A stretch of DNA of 64,000 nucleotides, from assembly GCA_009667805.1 (NCBI GenBank), contig CM019071.1, positions 44,651,593 through 44,715,592 of the forward strand, given 5' to 3'. This document shows positions 54,401-64,000 of this stretch, piece by piece. Every line of letters starts with the position of its first letter. The first letter of the stretch is position 1. The stretch is from Leptobrachium leishanense. Taxonomy: Eukaryota > Chordata > Amphibia > Anura > Megophryidae. The translations under genes were made by a program, and so were the position numbers. The notes beneath the pieces are model-generated. The model made no database searches and was not told the DNA's origin. It worked only from the letters and a program-made list of their open reading frames with translations.

Positions 54401-57400
54401 CCGATAAATAGAACTTCACGGGAAGGATAAAAGCTTCGGATTTGAAGATAGAGGCACTTACTTTCCACTTCTGGATGTTTAAGCAGGATATTGAAGCCAT
54501 ATTTTAGTGTTGTGCTGGTAGTTTCTGTCCCGGCAAAGAAGAGGTCAATGACGGTCCCAAATAAGTTGTCAAAGTGGAATTCGCTGTCAGGCTGGTCCTT
54601 CTCCTGGACATTTTAACAGAGATCATCAGGAAATCTATCATTTTTATGATTTTTAAAGATCTCTTCACACTATTATTCCTACTAAGGTCCTTCTAACTTA
54701 AACACGTCTTTTATCTCTCTGTCCGTGTCTACAGATCGAGGATATTTTAATACCTCATCCATCTTTATCAGGAAGAAATCAATGAAATCCCGCGGGCAGG
54801 CGGCATCGAGCGTCTCTTGGTGACTCGCCAAGGACTCCACCACGAATGCCTTTAACTTGTCAGTGTTAGTGAAGATCTTCTGATGGGGTCCGGGCAGACG
54901 GGAAAATAAGCTCGGAAAAATGTTGAGAAGCTGTAAAATAACATCAATAAAATCAAGGCCGACAAGAAATTGTTCAAAATTCACATTGGATATTTATAAA
55001 TATTGACAGGACGGGATACGATAAAAGGATTTAAAATAAAACAAACATTAGCTTTTATTTTTAGTTTTTCCTTTTCCATTTTTGATTTTATCATTGTATT
55101 TTCTACCTCGGAACAAAAATCCTTCATTATATTATATATAGCTATAATAAAAATAAAAAAAGTAAAATAATGATTATTATGATAATAAAATATGACATTG
55201 AAAAAGAGTAATTTGTAATAAAATTAAAATAAATAAATAATAGGTATACTTTATTGTAGGATGTATAATATATTTATATGTATTTTTTTTCTTGTGCACG
55301 CAAGGTTTTTTGCATTAATGAATTCCTATAACAAGTTAAAGAAATGTTTAATATGCGCCTTTTTAATTATTCTTTCAGGTAAACTGAAATATTCTCAAAT
55401 ATTGCATGAACAGCTAGAGATTTCTAAGTTTACAATGTGACACGCGCTTTGCGGAATTTCATTTTTTTCTATTTTAAGGAGATCTTTTGTTATTTTACTT
55501 ACAATGCCCCAGGGAGAGGACATGCGAGTGAATATTTCTTTAAGTAGCGAAAGTAAAGTCTTAAATCTCTCGTCTTCGTAGTCAAAGCGATTTCCAAACA
55601 CCACCGAGCAGATGACATTAGAAACGGCCTGGGTCAGCAGTGAGGTTGGGTCAAAGGGAACATCTGAGGAGACACAATAGGGGTTATTCAAAAACACGAA
55701 CTTGACACCAAATTGCCCAGTGAATTTCCCCGTATGGTGCAATTTCGTGGCCATTCGGCTACTCAAAAAGCTGGCGATTAGCCAATTATTGGCGAATTCC
55801 CTGTGAAATACTGTGCAATTCGGTGGCAGTGAAATCCCCCATAGAGGAGTAACTGTTAATCTATACAGAGAACACCAACCAGCAGGGAAAAAATGGTGTA
55901 TTGCTCTGATTTTCAGTGGTTTCGTTCAATGGTTTTTATTAAACCATTTATTTTTTTCATTTGCAGCAAAAAGTCTTTTTATTAATTTATTTTTTAGGCA
56001 TTTTTCGGGATTTGTTCGGCGAAACTTTTGATTCCGATTTTTTTTAAATGGAGTTTTTTAAAATTCTGTAACAGATCTTTTTATTGTTATTCAATAAATA
56101 AACTACAAACAGAAATTTTTAATTTATACAATGAAAATGAAGGATTTTTATATTTATATAAAGAGTGAAAATGACAAAAGAATTTAGTCAGCTGTGCATC
56201 AAAAAGCTGGGGATGAACAATTTGCCCGCCTAGAGTAAAGACTGATCCGCTTGTGAAGATGCACTTACACGTACCTCCTCTTTTCTGTAGCTCCTCTCCC
56301 AGGCACCGAGCCTCTTCCTGGATCCTTTCCTCGATGCTCCTTTTCCCCATCCATAAATTCCTCATGGTGGACAAGGTGAAGCGGCGCAGTGTCTTCCATC
56401 TCTGGCCATTAGTGAGAATCACACCTTAACCACAACGGAAAACAGAATCAAAGTATAAGCTCAAAGTCTGAACATGATTCCACACAAGGCATTGCCAGGG
56501 GAGGGCTTGGGGGGGTCACCGCCCCACATCTCAGTTCACAGCAGTAAGTGTGAGCCAGACAAGGTAGCCACAAGGGCTGTTGGGCCCCAGTAAGGCTACG
56601 TGTTAGACAGACCATTTATTGTGTCAAGTGTTTTGTGGGAGAGAAAACTCACCGCAGCCTTTAAACACCATGTCGCCCAGAGCATTGGATCCTCTTGCTC
56701 CAAAAACTTTTCCCTGATCCACCAGGGCTTCCCGGACACAGTCATAACCAGCCAAGATCACGGCGGGCGTGTTAGCAAGATAGATGGTGAACACTGGGCC
56801 GTAGGTCTCACTGAGCTGAGAAAAAAGCAAAACGCGTTGGGTGGCTTTAATAGAAGTGTGAAAGGATGCTACGGGTCCACTTTACCCATCATAGGCTTAA
56901 ACTCTACCTACACATTGGGCCAAACCAATGACAAGCTAATGGGTTATGCCAGGACTTCTAAATAAAAAAAACTCACCTGTCAATGAAACCTGAGGTTCTG
57001 GGGGTCAGAATTGGCTCCTATGCTGGTGACCTTACAGAAATTTTGCTAGTGATAAGTTTGATAAAAAACACTTAGTTTAAAAGCTAATTGCTGTTTATAA
57101 TATAATTACTGGGGATAAAGGAGGGGGTGACACAACCAGTAAATTATTTATGCACCAGAATTAAAGACAAGGCGGATTCCTGGGATCACTTGCCCCGTAG
57201 GATCTGGTATGTGGTAAGGTTACGCTGTTCAGATGCCAAGTGAGAGAGCTCTAAAGATGGCCGGCTGGTGCTTTGTTCTCTAAGTCTTCCTGTGCCGGCC
57301 AGTGACTGTTGACGTGGTGACGCTGGCTATGAAGCAGGCGGTGTCGCTGTGGAGTGTGCTTTACTGGTTAGACACATGAATGGAATGATCAAGGGAAAAA

Positions 57401-59600
57401 GGAGCATGGAGCAGCAAACTGGAAGCAATGACATGTCGCACCATAGACCAATATATGTCCACTTTGTCCCCTGTAGCCAGACAATACAGACCACTGTCCC
57501 ATGTGCCAGTCAAGCACTAAAATTGAACAGGGTGTCATATTGACGGCTTATACATGCAAACAGTGGCCGTTCAGCAAAGCTATTGCAGGATTCTGTACGT
57601 CACAAATACACACTCGGCTGTACGGGCTATTGCATGCTGGGAGAGAGGTCTAAAAAAAAAGAGCTAAGTGAGTCAATGGTAAGTTGTCAACTCCAACTTA
57701 CTCCGAAATCCAGCCAATTGGCTCAAAGGTATTGGCGTGTTACTGTTACTTTGTTTTCAAATACTACCAACACATACATATATATATATATATATATAGC
57801 ACCCCGGGCTCACCGTCATTCTTATATATCAGGCATCAGACAACTAAAAGCAGCATCGTGGCCACCCAGGCCTCCGAGGATGTGATCTGGTGGGGGTGGA
57901 GGAAGATCATAGCCAGGCTCAGAGCACATCCTGTGTCTGCCAAGAGTTTATTATTATTATTATCTGTGATTATTATTATTATTCTGTAATACGCTCATAC
58001 ACACTGCACATTACGGTGAGTTTTATTACTGTGGTGCTCTGTGATACGCTCATACACACTGCCCATTACTGTGAGTTTTATTACTGTGGTGCTCTGTGAT
58101 ACGCTCATATACACACTACACATTACTGTGAGTTTTATTACTGTGGTGCTCTGTGATATGCTCATACACACTGCACGTTACTGTGAGTTTTATTACTGTG
58201 GAGCTCTGTGATACGCTCATACACACTGCACATTACTGTGAGTTTTATTACTGTGGTGCTCGGTGATACACTCATACACACTGCACATTACTGTGAGTTT
58301 TATTGCTGTATAGCTCTATGATACGCTCATACACACCGCACATTACTGTGAGCTTTATTGCTGTGGAGCTCTGTGATACACTTTTACACACTGCACATTA
58401 CTGTGAGCTTTATTGCTGTGGAGCACTGTGATACGCTCATACACACTGCACATTACTGTGAGCTTTATTGCTGTGGAGCTCTTTGATACGCTCATACACA
58501 CTGCACATTACAGTGAGTTTTATTTCTGTGGAGCTCTGTGACACGCTCATACACACTGCACATTATTTTGAGTTTTATTGCTGTGGAGCTCTGTGATACA
58601 CTCATACACACCGCATATTACTGTGAGCTTTATAGCTGTGGAGCGCTAAGATACACTCATACACACCGCACATTACTGTGAGTTTTATTGCTGTGGAGCT
58701 CTGTGATACGCTCATACACACTGCCCATTACTGTGAGTTTTATTACTGTGGTGCTCTGTGATACGCTCATATACACACTGCACATTACTGTGAGTTTTAT
58801 TACTGTGGTGCTCTGTGATACGCTCATACACACCGCACGTTACTGTGAGTTTTATTACTGTGGAGCTCTGTGATACGCTCATACACATTGCACATTACTG
58901 TGAGTTTTATTACTGTGGTGCTCTGTGATACACTCATACACACTGCACATTACTGTGAGTTTTATTGCTGTATAGCTCTATGATACGCTCATACACACCG
59001 CACATTACTGTGAGCTTTATTGCTGTGGAGCTCTGTGATACACTTTTACACACTGCACATTACTGTGAGCTTTATTGCTGTGGAGCACTGTGATACGCTC
59101 ATACACACTACACATTACTGTGAGCTTTGTTGCTGTGGAGCTCTTTGATACGCTCATACACACTGCACATTACAGTGAGTTTTATTTCTGTGGAGCTCTG
59201 TGACACGCTCATACACACTGCACATTATTGTGAGTTTTATTGGTGTGGAGCTCTGTGATACACTCATACACACCGCATATTACTGTGAGCTTTATAGCTG
59301 TGGAGCGCTAAGATACACTCATACACACCACACATTACTGTGAGTTTTATTCCTGTGCAACTCGGTGATACGCTCATACACACCACACATTACTGTGAGT
59401 TTTATTGCTGTTGATCTCACCTTTAGTAGAGATTGCGGCATTTCCTTGGTGCTTATCTGCAGCATGTTTCCCAGCAGGGGCAGTGGTGATGGACCTGGGG
59501 GCAGATTTTTCCGTTTCAGCTTTTCCCTCCATTTGTTAATGTAAAGCAGAACGCTTATGAGCGCAGCCAGAAAAAGGGATCCAGTAACTCCCAGCTCCAT
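45433..59600 (-). CDS. Cytochrome P450 family 2, gene C, complete (494 aa)
   Basis: Nine GT-AG exons: 59421-59600, 56653-56815, 56275-56424, 55503-55663, 54754-54930, 54462-54603, 46629-46816, 46364-46505, 45433-45614; total 1485 nt, each exon the same length as in gene B. The start at 59600 ([10 protein letters not shown]) gives a normal CYP2 membrane anchor; an in-frame upstream ATG at 59630 would add ten residues and is less likely. Motifs: [13 protein letters not shown]-helix WKTLRRF; AGTET at 301-305; E358-R361 in HEIQRF; haem loop FSIGTRSCLG with Cys439. It differs widely from gene B in sequence, so the duplication is not recent. Intron 6 is swollen by a 5.9-kb hAT transposon and intron 1 by a minisatellite. 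Confidence 0.94.
46817..48104. other. Gene C intron 6, part beyond the hAT element
   Basis: Contains low-complexity TTTAT-rich sequence at 47540-47880. A 126-codon hydrophobic open frame there (47540-47920) has no motif and is compositional. Confidence 0.4.
48383..48621 (+). mobile_element. CR1 LINE 3' fragment nested in the hAT element
   Basis: Translates on the plus strand to the CR1-type ORF2 end ([17 protein letters not shown], then [11 protein letters not shown] and a stop), followed by GGGCAGACTAGATGGGCC and a TTCTATGTTTCTAT tail. The related hAT derivative at 23740-23765 is uninterrupted here, giving the empty site. Confidence 0.88.
48930..49350. repeat. Roughly 130-bp repeat, three units, in the hAT 3' region
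   Basis: Repeated words CACCCAAATATTGTGCCTTT, CAGTAACCCCTCTGTGGTAT and GTGGAAGAGTGCAGG recur three times with differences. It lies between the hAT terminus and the transposase stop. Confidence 0.75.
49406..52653 (-). pseudogene. BED-hAT transposase, interrupted by three stops and a frameshift
   Basis: From 52063 to 49406 a single reading frame is broken only by TAG at 51254-51256, TGA at 50921-50923 and TGA at 50069-50071. A further upstream part (52653-52105) joins through a frameshift near 52130. The BED finger is C74-x2-C77-x20-H98-x4-H103, counted from the 52063 start. Next come the hAT core motifs CDNGNNL (catalytic Asp), CLAHVLNL and RWNSTLAML, an acidic stretch, and the C-terminal dimerisation domain ending with [13 protein letters not shown]. 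The protein would bind element ends and cut and paste DNA in the nucleus. As written it cannot make a full protein. All three stops are consistent with single transitions (inference). Confidence 0.85.
52780..53690. repeat. 73-bp tandem repeat in the hAT 5' region
   Basis: About eight good units from 53100, each with GATTAGAACAATTCCCAGAT and GCTGGTGGCAGTGAGAACAC, plus shorter, more diverged units of about 65 bp at 52780-53100. It lies between the transposase start and the right terminus, the position of subterminal repeats in other hAT elements. Confidence 0.88.
55680..56093. mobile_element. TTATTCA-terminus MITE fragment at a splice acceptor
   Basis: Starts GGGGTTATTCAAAAACACG and has the family interior (TTCGTGGCCATTCGGCTACT, CGGTGGCAGTGAAATCCCCC). 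It begins 16 bp inside intron 3 of gene C, next to the acceptor of exon 4 (AG at 55664-55665). The far end is degraded. Confidence 0.7.
56816..57959. other. Gene C intron 1, part next to exon 2
   Basis: Non-repetitive except a TA microsatellite at 57776-57798 and a TTATTATTATTA run at 57948-57980. No gene recognised. Confidence 0.4.
57960..59415. repeat. 55-bp minisatellite with a 662-bp higher-order repeat, gene C intron 1
   Basis: About 26 units of CTCATACACACTGCACATTA followed by CTGTGAGTTTTATTACTGTG. Rare variants recur at a 662-bp interval: CTGCCC at 58059 and 58721, TAGCTCTATG at 58311 and 58973, CTTTTACAC at 58381 and 59043. Thus a block of 12 units was duplicated. The array reaches to within a few bases of exon 1 of gene C. 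Confidence 0.95.
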
Positions 59601-59722
59601 TGAGTGAGTAGAGATAATGAGAGCTGTCACATGTACAGGAAGTCAAGTGCTGCGGTGAGATGTGACCAGCTGGAGCTCAGTGTAATGTGAGCTCACTGGT
59701 TACTGCCTGTTCAATGTACAGG

Positions 59723-59729
59723 TTTTATA
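59723..59729 (-). promoter_or_regulatory. Candidate TATA box of gene C
   Basis: TATAAAA on the minus strand, 123-129 bp upstream of the ATG, leaving room for a short 5' UTR. Motif and position only. Confidence 0.5.
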
Positions 59730-60187
59730 AGGCTATGGGAGACACGCAATGAGCTCATACAGGATACAGGTAACTCTCCTTAAAGGTCATTATTAAGGTA
59801 TATGAACGTCCAGCAGCGCGGGGTATACTGTATGTGACTTCCGTATCTCTCTGTTCACACCGCCAGCAGCAAACAATGAAAATGTGTTGCGTCTCCTTTT
59901 ATAGAAAAGCAGTAACATTATTACCATCGTGTAAACAAAGTGACAGACGTCCTCCTGGGTTTCTCCGCAGAGCAACGATTAAAGAGATCCTTTTAATGAA
60001 CCAACAGCAGCAGGTGAAGCTGCTTTTAACATTAGTAAATATCTTTCCCACCGACACCTGAGCCAGGTGACAGAATTCTTTTAAAGGGCCAGTACCACCA
60101 AAAAATGAAATGTTCTTATTGTGTTTACTTGATGTTACTGATATCTCACATGTGTTTGTTTTTCTCATGTATGTTTAGTTTAGAAAA

Positions 60188-61430
60188 TATTTTCCTCTAT
60201 ACGTGTCACTGGGTGCATCCATTGTGTGATATTTTCCTCTATATGTGTCACTGGGCGCATCCATTGTGTGATATTTTCCTCTATATGTGTCACTGGGTGC
60301 ATCCATTGTGTGATATTTTCCTCTATATGTGTCACTGGGTGCATCCATTGTGTGATATTTTCCTCTATATGTGTCACTGGGTGCATCCATTGTGTGATAT
60401 TTTCCTCTATATGTGTCACTGGGTGCATCCATTGTGTGATATTTCCCTCTATATGTGTCACTGGGTGCATCCATTGTGTGATATTTCCCTCTATATGTTT
60501 CACTGGGCACATCCATTGTGTGATATTATCCTCTATATGTGTCACTGGGCGCATCCATTGTGTGATATTTTCCTCTATATGTGTCAGTGTCACTGGGTGC
60601 ATCCACTGTGTGATATTTTCCTCTATATGTGTCACTGGGCGCATCCATTGTGTGATATTTTCCTCTATATGTGTCACTGGGCGCATCCATTGTGTGATAT
60701 TTTCCTCTATATGTGTCACTGGGTGCATCCATTGTGTGATATTTTCCTCTATATGTGTCACTGGGTGCATCCATTGTGAGATATTTTCCTCTATATGTGT
60801 CACTGGGCGCATCCATTGTGTGATATTTTCCTCTATATGTGTCACTGGGTGCATCCACTGTGTGATTTTCCTCTATATGTGTCACTGGGCGCATCCAGTG
60901 TGTGGTATTTTCCTCTATATGTGTCAGTGTCACTGAGTGCATCCACTGTGTGATATTTTCCTCTATATGTGTCACTGGGTGCATCCATTGTGTGATATTT
61001 TCCTCTATATGTGTCACTGGGTGCATCCATTGTGTGATATTTCCCTCTATATGTGTCACTGGGCGCATCCATTGTGTGATATTTTCCTCTATATGTGTCA
61101 CTGGGTGCATCCATTGTGTGATATTTTCCTCTATATGTGTCACTGGGCGCATCCATTGTGTGATATTTTCCTCTATATGTGTCACTGGGCGCATCCATTG
61201 TGTGATATTTTCCTCTATATGTGTCACTGGGTGCATCCATTGTGTGATATTTTCCTCTATATGTGTCACTGGGCGCATCCATTGTGTGATATTTTCCTCT
61301 ATATGTGTCACTGGGTGCATCCACTGTGTGATATTTTCCTCTATATGTGTCACTGGGCGCATCCATTGTGTGATATTTTCCTCTATATGTGTCACTGGGT
61401 GCATCCAATGTGTGATATTTTCCTCTATAT
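60188..61430. repeat. 42-bp minisatellite upstream of gene C
   Basis: About 29 units of TGTGTGATATTTTCCTCTAT followed by ATGTGTCACTGGGTGCATCCAT, with a frequent GGGTGC/GGGCGC alternation. Since 42 is a multiple of 3 and the unit has no stop in several frames, it gives long open frames on both strands (14-residue periods). These are artefacts. Confidence 0.97.
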
Positions 61431-61867
61431 ATTTTTCCCCTTTTATTTTTTTAAATAGCGTTTTTTTATTTTTATTTTATACAGACCTTTTTATTATCAT
61501 TTATAGGATCTTATAAGTAAATTCCAGACATTTTCGTTCATTGTTTTTTTTGCAAGCAGCGTTTCAATTTTGAAACTTTCAAATATTATTATTTTTTTTT
61601 AAACCCTGTTCTTCAGCTTGTCGGCTTTTTCCGGCGGCTGGTCTGCGCTGTGATCGACGGCTCAGCTTTTTCTGACGTGTTCGGCGTGTATTTTATGCTG
61701 GTTCCGGTGGGTTTTCCAAAAGGTTTTCCCTGCACTCCGGGGATCCTGCCTTGAATGCAGAATTCACAGCAGGGTGGGGAACTTTGATTCCCCGAAGTGC
61801 AGGGAAGTGCGAGGAACGAGAGGGCACCGAAATGTCGGCGACATTTTAGTGCTCTCTGAATAACCCC
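61431..61867. mobile_element. Right half of a CAGGGTTATTCA-terminus MITE
   Basis: AT-rich core followed by GGGAACTTTGATTCCCCGAA and the terminus GTGCTCTCTGAATAACCC. The left half is missing where the 42-bp array begins. Confidence 0.7.
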
Positions 61868-61889
61868 TTTGATTGTAAGAGCCTCCGCT

Positions 61890-61934
61890 ATGGCTGCCTT
61901 CAATGGAGCCTCCCTGACCAGAGAATTCCTCGAG
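61890..61934 (+). other. Possible short first exon
   Basis: ATG with 15 open codons (MAAFNGASLTREFLE) runs directly into a perfect donor, GAG|GTAAGT at 61932-61938. No downstream exon was identified, and no family is recognised. It could be chance. Confidence 0.2.
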
Positions 61935-62095
61935 GTAAGTCCAGCGCTGCGCTCAGTGATCAGACCCGATACAAAGAGCTTTGTTATTACAATCCATTTA
62001 CAAATATAAAAAGGAAGAGAAGTGGAAAGTGTTACTGAATGTATCTCAGATTCATTGGATTTTGTGTTTTTAATATCTTATTTATTTATTTATTT

Positions 62096-62290
62096 TATTT
62101 ATAAAGGATTTTACCAGGAAGGATACATTGAGATTTCTCTCGTTTTCAAGTATGTCCTGGGTTCTTGCATTTATTACTTTGTATTTCTGTAACATTTCAA
62201 TGTTCTTGAACCCAGGACATACTTGAAAACGAGAGAGATCTCAATGTATCCTTCCTGGTAAAATCCTTTATAAATAAATAAATAAATAAA
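62096..62290. repeat. Inverted pair of the AAATA-tailed dispersed repeat
   Basis: Two copies face each other: arms at about 62096-62164 and 62208-62276 pair over nearly 70 bp with about one mismatch, with a 43-bp spacer. Same family as 33738-33845 and 40256-40360. Confidence 0.88.
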
Positions 62291-63379
62291 AGACACTTTA
62301 CTCTCAATAATGACGTTATTAACCCTTTCTTTATCAAATCAGAATATAAAGGTAAACAAATGCTTAATCATGAATAAAGAGTAATGAAATCAGTTCATCA
62401 CCGAAGCAGACGTCATCGTCCTCGCCACACTTCAACTGGGAAGACCATTGGTCAGTCAGGCAGGAGGCTCGATCGGGGCAAGTCCTCGAGTAGTGCGTGA
62501 CATCACTCCACAGGCGAAACTTCTGCCTGACATCCCAAAAGTCCCGTCTATTGCAGCGATCACTTTAACACCAAACAAAGCAGCCCGTGATTCAGTCGCC
62601 CAGACTCCAGCGAGGAATCACTCCTCGCCTGGCAATTCATTTACCGTTTAATCCTTTGCGTCCCCCCCCATGATGTGCAAATCTTAGGAAAGAATACATC
62701 CATGATATACAGTGACTTGTCGAAAACATCTTTACCAATTAACCCCTTCACTTCCGTGATGGTGTAAACACAAACAGCGTTAGCAGACACAGAATCCCGA
62801 GGTTGTGTTAACACCGTCTGTGCTGTGACATTATCAATGAAATTCCTTCATTCCAAGATTTCATTTGCTTTTGGGCTCCAGAAGGTGTCCCCAGAAGTTT
62901 TAGCCATGTGGGCACAATGCCAGTTAAAATCAGCTGGGGAATGTCCTGACAAATCGGGCTTTCCCCAACCGACGCACGGAGACACAAGCTGCAGATCTAC
63001 CTGCAGTAACTCCTTTTGGCCAGCAGGTGGTGACATCTTCCTGTAAATAGGTTATTACAGGAAGGAATACATTGGGAATATTCCCAAATATTTCTTACAG
63101 TAAAATATATTAAAAATGATTAAAAAAAAACACTGGTTCCGGTCAGTAGGTTTTTTGAAAAAAAGTACTTGGTAGTGAAGAGGAAAAACACATTCATTAT
63201 TTCAGATGCATTTAGACTCAAGCAATCAATAATTAATAATAAAACTCTCAGCTTTATATCAGGGAGGAGCTAATGGAATTACAGGAAATATGCTGCAATA
63301 ATCCTAGAAAAACGAGCCGTGTGATCCTTGAATTGAAAAGGTAAAACATATATCTTTTTATATTATGTAACGACTCATT
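62291..63379. other. 3' flank of gene D
   Basis: No gene recognised. A short inverted word pair lies near 62870-63030, and AT-rich sequence follows. Confidence 0.35.
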
Positions 63380-63802
63380 CTAGGATGTGGTTCGAGGCAC
63401 CGCACTCAACTCATAGGCCCGAGGTCGGGATGCGTTGGTGTTTGGCTCGGGAGTTATTTCAATGTCTTCCTTGTCCACCGTTGGTTTCAGAGTGAACTTC
63501 TGCAGGATGGTGGTGAGGAAGAGGAAGATCTCCATGCGAGCCAGACCCTCTCCCAAACACATGCGTTTACCTGAATCAGTCACAATATAAAAGCTTATTA
63601 CCGAAACTATTAAACCTGTGGGATCTTTAGAAATTATTTTTATTTGTTTTTGTGCTTTACCTGCAGAGAATGGCATGAAGGCATCATTCTTTTTAAAGCA
63701 CCCATTGTCATCCAGAAAGTGACCGGGGTCAAACTGGTTGGGGTTTTTAAAGTATTTTGGGTCCTTCAGCACCGAGGTCAGAATTGGAAAAACCAAAGTG
63801 CC
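63380..63802 (-). CDS. Cytochrome P450 family 2, gene D, exons 8-9 (continues past the right edge)
   Basis: Exon 8 is 63661-63802 (142 nt) and exon 9 is 63380-63570 (191 nt, stop TAG 63380-63382), both with GT-AG boundaries. The join gives the haem loop FSAGKRMCLG with its axial Cys. Exon 9 is nine bases longer than in genes A-C, adding three C-terminal residues. The remaining exons must lie beyond 64000. Exon 8 is very similar to that of gene C ([21 protein letters not shown]), so D and C look like tandem duplicates. Confidence 0.88.
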   Translation of the reverse strand, partial: GTLVFPILTSVLKDPKYFKNPNQFDPGHFLDDNGCFKKNDAFMPFSAGKAQKQIKIISKDPTGLIVSVISFYIVTDSGKRMCLGEGLARMEIFLFLTTILQKFTLKPTVDKEDIEITPEPNTNASRPRAYELSAVPRTTS

Positions 63803-63859
63803 CTAAAAATAACAATAAAAACACATCTCTGTTACGATATTAAAACTACATGGAAGTGT

Positions 63860-63990
63860 ACAGGTGAAACTGGAAAAATTAGAATATGGGGCAAAAGTTC
63901 ATTTATTTCAGTAATGCAACTTAAAAGGTGAAAGTAATATATGAGACTCATTAGATGCAAAGCGAGATCGATCAAGCGGTGATTTGTGAT
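63860..63990 (+). repeat. Dispersed vertebrate repeat fragment
   Basis: Contains GTGAAACTGGAAAAATTAGA, TTCATTTATTTCAGTAATGC and GAGACTCATTAGATGCAAAG, words I recall from a repeat present in many vertebrate genomes. The family is not named. It lies in gene D intron 7 and runs to the window edge. Confidence 0.45.
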
Positions 63991-64000
63991 ATTGTGATGA

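Noticed and set aside
29690..59415. Tandem arrays considered as CRISPR-like repeats
   Set aside because: Units are contiguous without unique spacers, and the genome is eukaryotic.
59601..59630. Upstream ATG adding ten residues to gene C
   Set aside because: The ATG at 59598-59600 gives the normal CYP2 N-terminus and the same 60-codon exon 1 as gene B.
60105..61516. Frames of 170-290 codons with 14-residue repeats on both strands
   Set aside because: Produced by the 42-bp minisatellite; the same text occurs in several frames.
1..64000. tRNA, rRNA or snRNA genes
   Set aside because: None recognised on either strand by eye; a covariance-model scan would be needed to exclude weak ones.

Overview
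The window is vertebrate nuclear DNA: split genes with consensus GT-AG introns, large introns and a heavy load of transposons and tandem repeats. The repeat mix (a Gmr1-type LTR element, hAT and TTA-target-site MITEs, an apparent piggyBac-type TTAA element, CR1 and L1 tails) together with a tandem CYP2 cluster suggests an amphibian, most likely a frog. The organism call is inference. I could not run a search.

The host genes are four cytochrome P450 family 2 (CYP2) genes. Gene A (+) shows only exons 7-9 at 8201-10769 and has lost the GT donor of exon 7. Gene B (-, 14240-33614) has nine exons with clean splice sites and encodes 494 residues. Gene C (-, 45433-59600) has the same nine exon lengths except where noted and also encodes 494 residues. 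Gene D (-, from 63380) shows its last two exons and runs off the right edge. B, C and D are head-to-tail on the minus strand; A converges on B. All are microsomal haem-thiolate monooxygenases by family, and their substrates cannot be read from sequence.

Layout: 1-1345 holds an L1-like scrap and a 27-bp minisatellite. 1346-6795 is a nearly complete Ty3/gypsy element with the unusual order GAG-PR-IN-RT-RNase H (Gmr1 type), inserted in that minisatellite. 7712-10769 is gene A with MITEs. 10770-14239 is the convergent spacer. 14240-33614 is gene B; its introns hold a truncated L1, a chain of at least eleven hairpins bounded by TTAA, a non-autonomous hAT with nested MITEs, and three large minisatellites. 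33615-45432 is the B-C spacer, with a 3.75-kb array of 13- and 10-bp units and a MITE whose interior has expanded into a 15-bp satellite. 45433-59600 is gene C, with a 5.9-kb hAT transposon in intron 6 and a 55-bp minisatellite in intron 1 that recurs inverted beyond its 3' end. 59601-63379 is the C-D spacer with a 42-bp minisatellite.

The most unusual structures are the hairpin chain at 22142-23388, the MITE-derived satellite at 42224-44749, and the paired 55-bp minisatellites around gene C. None of the very long open frames inside tandem arrays looks like a gene.
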